A program made the translations under genes and the position numbers. The notes below the pieces were generated by a model. That model had not been told where the DNA came from. It saw nothing but the letters and a program-made list of their open reading frames with translations, and made no database searches. From Methanolobus chelungpuianus (GTDB lineage: Archaea; Halobacteriota; Methanosarcinia; Methanosarcinales; Methanosarcinaceae): 64,000 bases of DNA. Shown in pieces: positions 9,774 through 16,955 of this stretch (within the stretch, counting starts at the first letter, position 1; each line of letters starts with the position of its first letter). The stretch lies in NCBI RefSeq assembly GCF_024500045.1, contig NZ_JTEO01000002.1:496001-560000 (forward strand), read 5' to 3'.

Positions 9774-9990
9774 AGGCTACTTTTCCTTGAATGTCATAAT
9801 GCCCGGTTATTTTGTTTACCGTATAGTTTAAGTAGGGGTGTGTTTTTGTCGACATTTGCTTCTCTTTTACTGTTTGATGACTGTAGGCCGCTCAGCTCTC
9901 AAAGGCGTTATGCTTAAATATGATTGCTTGAACCTGCGCACAGGACAACAGATCTAGCCTGCCTAAGAATAGAATACAATTGAATTCTGG

Positions 9991-10060
9991 ATGTAAGGAG
10001 CATAAAAAAGATCATCACCTCTGGCCCCCTTACATTGCTCTAAGGTCTTTTTTCCAGAGG
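9991..10060. repeat. Interlocked inverted repeats downstream of the cobW-family gene
   Basis: Three complementary pairs lie in 70 bases: ATGTAAGG (9991-9998) with CCTTACAT (10028-10035), AAAAAAGA (10004-10011) with TCTTTTTT (10046-10053), and CCTCTGG (10018-10024) with CCAGAGG (10054-10060). The pairs are interleaved, so they cannot all form at once without a pseudoknot. The position, 35 bases after the cobW-family stop, suits a terminator, but the interleaving is unusual for one. Confidence 0.5.
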
Positions 10061-10094
10061 TTATATGGTTACAGGACCGTTCCATCGGTTTTTT

Positions 10095-11201
10095 TCATGA
10101 AGTCTCTTGGTGAGCATGTGAATTGTGCGCGAAACTGATATTCACTGCCCTGAGATTATCCTCAACAGCATCATTCACTATACTGATCAGCCTGTCGCGT
10201 TTGATGTTAGATACGGCTGAGAGTATCTTCAGCTTGCGGGAATGTGCATTCCCGAGGGGGATGAGCTCATATGTGACATCCTTGTCGAATGCTGTCAGAT
10301 TAGCTTTTACTGTATCGGTTTCGGATTCCATGAACAATTTGATGTGGCCCACGAACTCAGGACTGGATTTCGTCACTTCGGCCTTGATGGTTTCGATCAG
10401 GTTCCGGACAACCGATCGGGCATTGTCGGTCGACACATCTCCAATATTGTACTCAGTGGCATAGCTGGTAACTCCTGAAGCATTAATGGAATTCATATCG
10501 TATTCTACAGGCTCGCCGGTTGCCCTGTCCACCATCTGGATTCCGGGGATGGTGGTCTTCAGTTCTGTATCTCTCTTCTCACTGAGTATCTCTTCGGCAC
10601 CTTCTCCAAAGAGGAGCTTCACAAACTCATGCCAGTGCTCATCCTCATATGTGGCAGAAAGCAGAACCACCCTGGCCTTCGGGTTCAACTGCTGGACAGA
10701 TGCTTCGATGATGGGAATGCGTATTTTTTCCACCAGGTCCAGTTTGTTTATCCCCAGCACCTCCGCATCTATTATCTGCCTCATGGCGAAGTGCTTGACT
10801 TCCTTCATAAGCTGCTTGAACCTGCTTCCGTCTATGAGCGTCACCAGCGGCTGAATGCTGACGTCCTTTAGGTCCATAAGGTTGATCTCGTTCCTGATGA
10901 TCTGGGGGAAAGCAATACCTGTCGGCTCTATGAGAAGTATGTCCGGCTTATAGTCCTTCATCAGCAGGCTTATAGTGGTCTTCATATTCACCTTCAGCGA
11001 ACAGCAGATACATCCGCTGGTAAGTTCCGTTGTCTGAAGGCCATATTTGGAGATCACGTCCCCGTCTATACCCACCTCGCCTATCTCATTGACGATAATG
11101 GCAACTTTCTTTCCTGCATTGCTGAAATCCCTTCCAAGCCTCAGAACGGTGGTGGTCTTACCGCTGCCTAAAAAGCCTCCGATCACCAGTATTTTCATCA
11201 T
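10095..11201 (-). CDS. CobW/COG0523-family GTPase, putative metallochaperone
   Basis: The 368-residue protein is a P-loop GTPase of the CobW/HypB/UreG group. It has the P-loop GFLGSGKT (residues 9-16), the family metal-binding C64-x-C66-C67 motif, NKLD (152-155) for guanine recognition, and a His-containing C-terminal tail. Such proteins deliver metals (Zn, Co, Ni, Fe) to target enzymes. It lies 27 bases after the RamA-like activase gene on the same strand, upstream of mtaCB. A role in loading zinc into MtaB/MtaA or in corrinoid supply is an inference. Either of two adjacent ATG codons could be the start. Confidence 0.88.
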   Translation of the reverse strand: MMKILVIGGFLGSGKTTTVLRLGRDFSNAGKKVAIIVNEIGEVGIDGDVISKYGLQTTELTSGCICCSLKVNMKTTISLLMKDYKPDILLIEPTGIAFPQIIRNEINLMDLKDVSIQPLVTLIDGSRFKQLMKEVKHFAMRQIIDAEVLGINKLDLVEKIRIPIIEASVQQLNPKARVVLLSATYEDEHWHEFVKLLFGEGAEEILSEKRDTELKTTIPGIQMVDRATGEPVEYDMNSINASGVTSYATEYNIGDVSTDNARSVVRNLIETIKAEVTKSSPEFVGHIKLFMESETDTVKANLTAFDKDVTYELIPLGNAHSRKLKILSAVSNIKRDRLISIVNDAVEDNLRAVNISFAHNSHAHQETS

Positions 11202-11228
11202 GGGGTCCTGCTCCTGTCCGAAAAAAGA

Positions 11229-12851
11229 TCATGCCGGGATTTCCAGCACTTCAAGGTTCTCCCACTTGAACTTGTCCTTGGGACATGCATTGATGCATCT
11301 CTTGCAGTTGGCGCCGTCACAGAGGTCCGAGCTTATCATGACAACTCCCTCGTCATCGATGCTCAGGGCATCCGTGGGGCATACCTTGACACATTTCTTG
11401 CATTCGGGGCATTCCACTTTCATTGTTAGGAAGGTACCCACCCTTTCAAGTACCTGAAGCCCTTCTTCCCCAAGCACAGGTATGTCCCTTATCACACGCT
11501 TGTCCACGCGGGTTGTGTGCTCGGGCAGGTCGATCTGCGGCAGTCCCTTCTTCTTCAGGAACTTCTTGAGCATCTTAAAGGGCATGCCTTCGGTCCAATA
11601 GGATATCTCTTGGATATATGCATCCTTGAACCCGGGGTCAGTTGCAAACATTATGTGGTTGCTCAGTATCTTCTTTGCGATCTCCTGCAGTTCCCATAGT
11701 CTTTCTTCGGAAAGGAGAATCTCCCTTGCCACGATAAGTGAGGTGTTACCTATCTGGATCACCTCGTCGACGTTAAAGGGCACCATGCCTATCTGATGTG
11801 CCTTGACAGCATCCATGTAGGTACCTGCAGCCCCTGACATGTACGCCTTCTTCACTTCACTGACCTCGATGCCTGCAGCGTTACACAGTGCAAGGTGGCC
11901 GGCACGTATGGCACCGATAGCAAGCCCTGCTTCCTGTACATCGTTCTCGAAGAACTTGACCTTGTCCTGAAGGTAAAGTATGTGGTCGGGTGTGTTGATC
12001 TTCGGAAGCTGTATGATCCCGTTCTTCATTCCGGCATCGAGGATGGCAATGACTCCCGTGCCTGTAATTCCCTTTGCGGTAAGGTCGCTGTCCTCGATCA
12101 CTTCTCCGCTCTTCGGGTCCACGAGCTTTGCCTTGACAGTGTTCATCTCAGCGTCAAGCACGTAGTTGCGCAGGTTGCCGTTCTCGAACTCGGCATCCGC
12201 AATGACGAAGGGGGATGCAAGCTTTCCGTACTTTATCTGCTGCCCTTCCAGTGCAGGACCCGCCGCAGCCGAACCTGTATAGATGGTTCCCTGGTGGATG
12301 AGTGCCATCTCTGCGTTGGTACCATAGTCAGTGGCAATGGCTGTCTCCTGGGTGTCAAGGAAGCCTGATTTGATAATGAGGGCGAGGGCATCTGCACCGA
12401 CCTCATGTCTGATGGCAGGCGGTACCACCAGCTTTGCATTGGGATATACTTCAAGGCCAGTGATCTCAGAACAGTCAATGATGCGTGCGCTCCTGTCTGA
12501 TTCTTTAATGTTGAGCTTCTCTTTCTTCCTCTCTCCTGCATATGCAAGGTCATCTATGGGAATTCCCTGGAATATGGATAACTGTATAGGATTTCCGCAG
12601 ATGGCCATTCTCTGAAGTTCTTCAGGTGCTATTCCCAAAGCCTCGATGACCTTTCTGACCGCATTCACATGGAGGCCGTGGGCAAGATCCAGCCCGTAGG
12701 TGATGGCAAAATCAAGGTGATCCATCACATTTGCTCCCGGAAGCGGATTACGGAGGGTGATCACGGTCTTTTTGATCTCTCCTGAATCCAGGTCGATCTT
12801 CTGTGCTCTTATACCACTGGTTCCTAAGTCGATTGCAACTCCTGTTCTCAT
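11229..12851 (-). CDS. RamA-like corrinoid protein reductive activase
   Basis: The 540-residue protein matches RamA-type activases, which reduce inactive Co(II) corrinoid protein to Co(I) at the cost of ATP. The N-terminal part has an actin-like ATPase signature (VAIDLGTSGIRAQ), the middle a glycine-rich activase region (TDYGTNAEMAL, GSAAAGPALEG, ITGTGVIAIL). The C-terminus carries two ferredoxin-like cysteine sets: C481, C484, C487, C491 and C511, C516, C519, C523. RamA itself serves methylamine proteins. Because this copy sits with mtaCB and no methylamine genes are present, it is more likely the methanol counterpart (MapA-like). That assignment is by context. Confidence 0.9.
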   Translation of the reverse strand: MRTGVAIDLGTSGIRAQKIDLDSGEIKKTVITLRNPLPGANVMDHLDFAITYGLDLAHGLHVNAVRKVIEALGIAPEELQRMAICGNPIQLSIFQGIPIDDLAYAGERKKEKLNIKESDRSARIIDCSEITGLEVYPNAKLVVPPAIRHEVGADALALIIKSGFLDTQETAIATDYGTNAEMALIHQGTIYTGSAAAGPALEGQQIKYGKLASPFVIADAEFENGNLRNYVLDAEMNTVKAKLVDPKSGEVIEDSDLTAKGITGTGVIAILDAGMKNGIIQLPKINTPDHILYLQDKVKFFENDVQEAGLAIGAIRAGHLALCNAAGIEVSEVKKAYMSGAAGTYMDAVKAHQIGMVPFNVDEVIQIGNTSLIVAREILLSEERLWELQEIAKKILSNHIMFATDPGFKDAYIQEISYWTEGMPFKMLKKFLKKKGLPQIDLPEHTTRVDKRVIRDIPVLGEEGLQVLERVGTFLTMKVECPECKKCVKVCPTDALSIDDEGVVMISSDLCDGANCKRCINACPKDKFKWENLEVLEIPA

Positions 12852-12922
12852 ATGTATCCCTTGAAGTTTTTGTGAAGTTAGTAAGTTAGTATTTGGGTCT
12901 TAACTTAAAAATACTATGCTAC

Positions 12923-12996
12923 GGTACTGATGTTTGAAGGCAGTACTATTTAAATTGATTGAAGTACTTATGTAATCGTAAAAAAATGACAGTACC
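12923..12996 (-). promoter_or_regulatory. Activase gene promoter with repeated AGTAC(T) motifs
   Basis: A TATA candidate (minus strand, AATTTAAATA near 12947-12956) lies about 100 bases before the activase start. Around it are four similar hexamers: GGTACT at 12923, AGTACT at 12942 and 12963, and AGTACC at 12991. The two perfect palindromic AGTACT copies are 21 bases apart, two helical turns, and flank the TATA box. This suggests a regulator bound cooperatively, but it is only a pattern. Confidence 0.4.
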
Positions 12997-13070
12997 TGCA
13001 ATCACTTAACGGTGTGTACTCCAAGTTAACTGGATTTACGCCGGAGGCGTCTGTCGCAATAACTAAATAT

Positions 13071-13349
13071 TCATTCCCTGCAGCATACTCTTTTCCCCTT
13101 CTCCGTCAGGACATATTTTTTACCAGGGGGATAGTTTGATCCTTTATGGCATGATGTTGCTGCAGTGCAGGCGCAGGTTCCCGGGCAGGTGCCGGGCGCG
13201 CCTTCATCACATACTTCCCTGATGTATCCCATATGCTCCATGTTGTGCAGCATGTCTTTCAGATTATCGGGGCTGATGCCAAGCTTCAGGGCAAGTTCTC
13301 CCGGAGCAAGGTTCTCAATGAAAAGTCCTTTCAATGTCTCTTTGATCAT
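13071..13349 (-). CDS. feoC: FeoC-like winged-helix protein, Cys-rich
   Basis: The 92-residue protein starts with a winged-helix-like segment (ELALKLGISPDNLKDMLHNMEHMGYI, read as residues 18 to 43). A Cys-rich stretch follows (C48, then CPGTCACTAATSC) and a closing wing (KYVLTEKGKRVCC). This layout resembles FeoC, a small Fe-S or iron-sensing partner of FeoB. It is the last gene of the feo cluster, 12 bases after the membrane protein gene. It could instead be a separate small regulator with a zinc knuckle. A short inverted repeat (ACGCC-GGA-GGCGT) lies about 25 bases beyond the stop. Confidence 0.75.
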   Translation of the reverse strand: MIKETLKGLFIENLAPGELALKLGISPDNLKDMLHNMEHMGYIREVCDEGAPGTCPGTCACTAATSCHKGSNYPPGKKYVLTEKGKRVCCRE

Positions 13350-13361
13350 GATGGCTCCGCC

Positions 13362-13829
13362 TTAGCCCCCTCCCACTTCAAAACTGTCCTTCCACTTAAG
13401 GTATGTGAGCAGGGACATCACTCCCAGATATATCTCCGGCCTAAGCGTATCAAGCAAGGTCCAGCCTGTATATTCCTCGTTTTTCAGTAAATGAGCTTCG
13501 AGCAGTTCTCCTGTTGCTGCAAGTACGTATATGCCTCCAAATATGAGGGACAGGATGATCCCTACGTATACATATGCGATCCCTTCCCTGACCCCTGCAC
13601 GGATCTCCGATACCCCGTACAGGAAAACACTCCCTATCAGAATAAGGATAAGTCCTGCGATGATATCAGCAGGTATGAACAGGGCATCTGCAATCAGGTG
13701 CTCCTGATATACTGACCCGTAGGCTTCTGAGAAGGCCTTTGAGAGGCCTGTCACTGTCTGTACGATACCAATGAGTACATAGGCACATCCCATCATAAGA
13801 GCGAACAGCATTTTGCCTTTATTCATCAT
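13362..13829 (-). CDS. Four-helix membrane protein in the feo operon, unknown function
   Basis: The 155-residue protein has four hydrophobic segments, at about residues 7-28, 47-68, 80-104 and 125-145. I recognise no named family. The open frame continues upstream into feoB, but an AAAGGAGG site lies 8 bases before the ATG-ATG at 13829, which fixes the start just after the feoB stop. The position between feoB and the feoC-like gene, with tight spacing on both sides, suggests a job in iron transport, for example as an accessory subunit of FeoB. That is inference from context only. Confidence 0.75.
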   Translation of the reverse strand: MMNKGKMLFALMMGCAYVLIGIVQTVTGLSKAFSEAYGSVYQEHLIADALFIPADIIAGLILILIGSVFLYGVSEIRAGVREGIAYVYVGIILSLIFGGIYVLAATGELLEAHLLKNEEYTGWTLLDTLRPEIYLGVMSLLTYLKWKDSFEVGGG

Positions 13830-13843
13830 TCCCATAGCCTCCT

Positions 13844-15841
13844 TTAGTATCCAAGCAGTCTCCCTCCCTGATATACAAGGAAAGCCATTATCCAGGCAAC
13901 TGCAACTCCATAGGCGAGCGCAAATGCGGTCCATTTCCATGAACCTGTCTCCTTTTTAATAACTCCCAGGGTCGCCACACAGGGCATATACAGCAGACTG
14001 AACACCATCAGGCTAAGCGCGCTAAGGGCGCTGATTGAAGGGTCTGCAACAAGGCTTGCTGTCAGAGCCTCAGGATTGTCTCCCACCCCGTACAGCACTC
14101 CCATTGATGCGACAACTATCTCCTTTGCCACTAAACCAAAAACAAGGGCAATTGTAATCCTCCAGTCAAATCCCAGGGGCTCAAGCAGAGGTGCAAACAG
14201 GTGGCCGAGCATGCCTACGTAGCTTTCCTCGCTGCCGTACTCTGTCCCCCACGGGAAGGATGCCAGGGACCATATTATCACAACGCCCAGCAATATGACG
14301 GTTCCTGCCTTCTTGATATACATGGCTCCGTTGTCCCACATGTGCACCACACTCGCTCTCAGGGTGGGCACGCGGTAGGGCGGCATTTCCATGATGAACG
14401 GTGCAGGCCTTCCTTTTATGATGGTTGTCCTGAGCAGCTTTGCCGAGGTGACTGCGATCACTATGCCAAGGATGTACATAAAGAATACAACTGTTCCTGC
14501 CTGGCGCCCGAAGAACGCTCCTGCCAGGAGTATATATATAGGAAGCCTGGCTCCACAGGAGACGAAAGGCACCACCAGGAGGGTGATAAGCCTGTCCTTT
14601 TCATCCTCTATGCTGCGCGTGGCCATGATGGCGGGTACGTTGCATCCAAAACCCATCAGCAGGGGGATGAATGACTTTCCGTGCATGCCTATCTTATACA
14701 TGAGCCTGTCCATGATGAAGGCTGCCCTGGCAAGATACCCGCTGCCCTCAAGCAGGGACAGCAGGAAGAACAGGATGAATATGTTAGGGACGAAGGTCAG
14801 GACGGCTCCCACGCCTCCGATTATGCCGTCCCCGAGCAGGGATGCCAGCCACCCGGGCTCCAGGCCGGAGCTTACATTTATGGCCAGCCACACAAATGCC
14901 CGCTCGATCATATCTGTAAAGGGTGTGGCGAATGCGAAAGTGAGCTCAAAGGCTCCCCACATAAGAGCAAGGAATATGGGTATCCCCAAGTACTTGTTTG
15001 TCAGGACCCTGTCTATCATATCCGACTTTGTCAACCTGACATTGCACCGGGTGCATATCTGTGGGAAAATAGCGTTGATAGCGACATATCTCTTGTCTGC
15101 GATCTCTGCCTCGTACTCCTCCTGGTCGATGGAAGCAAGCAGTTCGCTTATTGCTCCGGCTGCGGTACTCTTCTCTATCTTTGCCCTGACATTGCTGTCG
15201 CCTTCAAGCAGCCTGATGCTCATCCAGCGCATGGGGTACTTCTTAGTAAGTTCAGGATCAGTTAGCAGGATCTTCTCAATTTCAAGGACTTTGCTCTCTA
15301 TAAGGTCGCCGTAGCCTATCTCACGCCCGTGATACTTCTCATCGTGCTTCTGTTCGATTACCCTGTCGAGAAGTTCGTTGATGCCTACGTCCTTACTTGC
15401 CACGGTCTGTACAACAGGTGCGGCAAGGATCTCCTGCATTTTATTGATGTATAGCTTGTCCCCCCTTTCCAGGGCGAGGTCGCACATGTTAAGGGCGATG
15501 ATCATCTCGGTCTCAAGTTCCATCAGCTGTGTCGTAAGATAGAGGTTCCTTTCAAGATTTGAGGCATCCACTATCTGGATCACTATATCCGGCTTTTCCT
15601 CTATGATATAGTCCCTTGCGACGATCTCATCCATGGAGTATGCCGTAAGGCTGTAAGTGCCCGGAAGGTCGGTGACCTCTATCTCGTATCCCCTGTAGGT
15701 CCTTACACCTGTCTTTTTCTCAACAGTGACCCCGGGCCAGTTACCCACATGCTGCCGGGAGCCAGTTATTGCATTGAACAATGTGGTCTTACCTACATTT
15801 GGATTGCCGGCAAGGGCAACTCTGATTTTCCTGTTTTCCAT
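13844..15841 (-). CDS. feoB: Ferrous iron transport protein B
   Basis: FeoB imports Fe(II). The 665-residue protein has an N-terminal G domain with GNPNVGKTT (12-20), DLPGTYSL and NMCD, a helical spacer, then a polytopic membrane part with paired gate motifs (for example GFGCNVPAIMATR and MPCVATLGVI). The open frame starts at 15904, but homology begins at MENRKIRVALAGN and a GAGGACTT site precedes the ATG at 15841. The following gene starts 14 bases after the stop. It is probably cotranscribed with feoA and repressed by the DtxR-family protein encoded upstream. Confidence 0.95.
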   Translation of the reverse strand: MENRKIRVALAGNPNVGKTTLFNAITGSRQHVGNWPGVTVEKKTGVRTYRGYEIEVTDLPGTYSLTAYSMDEIVARDYIIEEKPDIVIQIVDASNLERNLYLTTQLMELETEMIIALNMCDLALERGDKLYINKMQEILAAPVVQTVASKDVGINELLDRVIEQKHDEKYHGREIGYGDLIESKVLEIEKILLTDPELTKKYPMRWMSIRLLEGDSNVRAKIEKSTAAGAISELLASIDQEEYEAEIADKRYVAINAIFPQICTRCNVRLTKSDMIDRVLTNKYLGIPIFLALMWGAFELTFAFATPFTDMIERAFVWLAINVSSGLEPGWLASLLGDGIIGGVGAVLTFVPNIFILFFLLSLLEGSGYLARAAFIMDRLMYKIGMHGKSFIPLLMGFGCNVPAIMATRSIEDEKDRLITLLVVPFVSCGARLPIYILLAGAFFGRQAGTVVFFMYILGIVIAVTSAKLLRTTIIKGRPAPFIMEMPPYRVPTLRASVVHMWDNGAMYIKKAGTVILLGVVIIWSLASFPWGTEYGSEESYVGMLGHLFAPLLEPLGFDWRITIALVFGLVAKEIVVASMGVLYGVGDNPEALTASLVADPSISALSALSLMVFSLLYMPCVATLGVIKKETGSWKWTAFALAYGVAVAWIMAFLVYQGGRLLGY

Positions 15842-15909
15842 AAGTCCTCGCTCATTGCTATGATCCGGGCCTGCAGATATTATTTGTGATTTCTGGCGGA
15901 CCATTGTCC

Positions 15910-16146
15910 CTACTCGATCATCTGGACGAATATCTGGCTTGCCTCTTCCTTCCTGATCGAAAGATGATATCCCTTTATCTGGAACTCAATGGGGTCTCCC
16001 AGGGGAGCTTTTCTTACCAGTTCCACTTCCGAGCCGGCGACCATCCCCATATCGAACAGCTTTCTCCTGGCAGGACCTTTTACACGCACTTTCGTAATCC
16101 TTGCCAGGTCACCCGGTTTAAGTGTATCAAGCGTGATCTCGGTCAT
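15910..16146 (-). CDS. feoA: FeoA domain protein
   Basis: This 78-residue SH3-like protein is the small cytoplasmic partner of FeoB. It shows the FeoA pattern: LDTLKPGDLARITKV, then ARRKLFDMGMVAGSEVELVR and a closing strand with YHLSIRKEEA. The frame is open to 16212, but homology and a GAGGGAA site favour the ATG at 16146. It lies 68 bases before feoB. A TATA-like TATATATTAAAAG just upstream (about 16195-16207) and a palindrome next to it are the likely promoter and operator. Confidence 0.92.
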   Translation of the reverse strand: MTEITLDTLKPGDLARITKVRVKGPARRKLFDMGMVAGSEVELVRKAPLGDPIEFQIKGYHLSIRKEEASQIFVQMIE

Positions 16147-16194
16147 TTTAAGCAGTTCCCTCTTACTATGCGTTTCTCTGAGTAGCGTAATCAG

Positions 16195-16230
16195 ACTTTT
16201 AATATATAGCAATATCGCGATAGCTAATAT
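16195..16230 (-). promoter_or_regulatory. feo promoter with candidate DtxR-family operator
   Basis: On the minus strand ATTAGCTATCGCGATATTG is followed directly by a TATA-like TATATATTAAAAG. The core TATCGCGATA (16213-16222) is a perfect palindrome. The 9-mer ATTAGCTAT also occurs upstream of the dtxR-family gene. Together they look like an iron-responsive operator, though no protein binding can be read from sequence. Confidence 0.5.
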
Positions 16231-16307
16231 GTTTCTGCATGCAAAACAATCTCAACGATTATCCCGTATACTGTCCTCAGCTGCTGTTACTACCTGCCCC
16301 TGCTTCA

Positions 16308-16331
16308 TTATCGTAATGTATTTCACGATAA
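16308..16331 (-). terminator. Inverted repeat just after the dtxR-family gene
   Basis: TTATCGT and ACGATAA pair across a 10-base loop, starting 8 bases after the stop codon. It may be a terminator. Its arms contain TATCG/CGATA, the same half-sites as the palindrome before feoA, so it could also be a second operator. No T-run follows. Confidence 0.4.
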
Positions 16332-16339
16332 CAGTTACT

Positions 16340-16819
16340 TTACTTTTTCTTGTGGATAGGGCAATTCTCCTTAGGAGACGGCTTGCAGTCGATGTATTCT
16401 CCTGTAGTATAAAAATGCCTGAAATGGTCCAGCCAGTAGGGCCACTCACTTCTCATATCGATGAATTCAACAAATTTTGTCAGGATCTCAAAGGTTTCGG
16501 GTGCAAGCACGTGTTCTATCTTGCATGCGTCAAGGTTGGCGTTCTCCTCATCCAGTCCCAGCAACAGAAGAAAATCCCTGATGACCCCGTGCTTTTCCAT
16601 GGTGCACTTGGCAATCCTCTCCCCCTCTTCGGTAAGTGTCACGCCGCCGTATTTCTCATAGTTGATGTATCCTAGCTTGGTAAGCTTCTTGAACATCCCG
16701 GTAACGCTCGGGGAACTGAGGTCAAGCTCCCGGGAGACATCCTTTACCTGGGCATAGCCTTTTCTCTCCACAATTTTCTCGATGGCTTTCAGGTAATCTT
16801 CCGTTCTTTCAGTCGTCAT
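16340..16819 (-). CDS. DtxR/MntR-family iron-dependent repressor
   Basis: The 159-residue protein has an N-terminal winged helix (VSRELDLSSPSVTGMFKKL, then LGYINYEKYGGVTLTEEGERIA) and a metal-binding dimerisation region with the family spacing of Glu, His and Cys (IEHVLAPET). The end (CKPSPKENCPIHKKK) lacks an SH3-like domain, as in MntR-length members. Divalent metal, presumably Fe(II), would make it bind operators before feoA and its own gene. It is directly upstream of feoA on the same strand. A manganese sensor cannot be excluded, but the feo context favours iron. Confidence 0.9.
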   Translation of the reverse strand: MTTERTEDYLKAIEKIVERKGYAQVKDVSRELDLSSPSVTGMFKKLTKLGYINYEKYGGVTLTEEGERIAKCTMEKHGVIRDFLLLLGLDEENANLDACKIEHVLAPETFEILTKFVEFIDMRSEWPYWLDHFRHFYTTGEYIDCKPSPKENCPIHKKK

Positions 16820-16837
16820 AAAAACCTACCATTTTTC

Positions 16838-16882
16838 GGATTAGCTATTGAAGTAGAGATGGTCTCCCAATAGTATATAAAT
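16838..16882 (-). promoter_or_regulatory. Promoter of the dtxR-family gene with shared 9-mer
   Basis: A TATA-like ATTTATATA (minus strand) lies near 16872-16882. CAATAGCTAATCC, which contains the complement of the feo-site 9-mer ATTAGCTAT, lies at about 16838-16850, near the predicted start. CTATTG (16868-16873) and CAATAG (about 16845-16850) also form an inverted repeat. The arrangement suits autorepression. Confidence 0.45.
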
Positions 16883-16955
16883 ATGACTGTTTTTGCCGTA
16901 TGGGTCGTAATAAATATAACCCGTTTATCTTTTGCTGTTCTTTTGAATGACCATT

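Larger units (their letters stand above)
9438..10094. other. Gene-free region upstream of mtaCB
   Basis: About 650 AT-rich bases separate the mtaC promoter from the end of the cobW-family gene. The only open frame of note (63 codons from 9726, plus strand) has no motif or ribosome binding site. Two structured elements lie here: a perfect dyad at 9757-9773 and a dense set of inverted repeats at 9991-10060, each listed separately. Confidence 0.6.

Noticed and set aside
9726-9917. 63-codon frame in the mtaC upstream region
   Set aside because: No ribosome binding site, no motif, and a composition expected from AT-rich noncoding DNA. It also crosses the palindromic site at 9757-9773.
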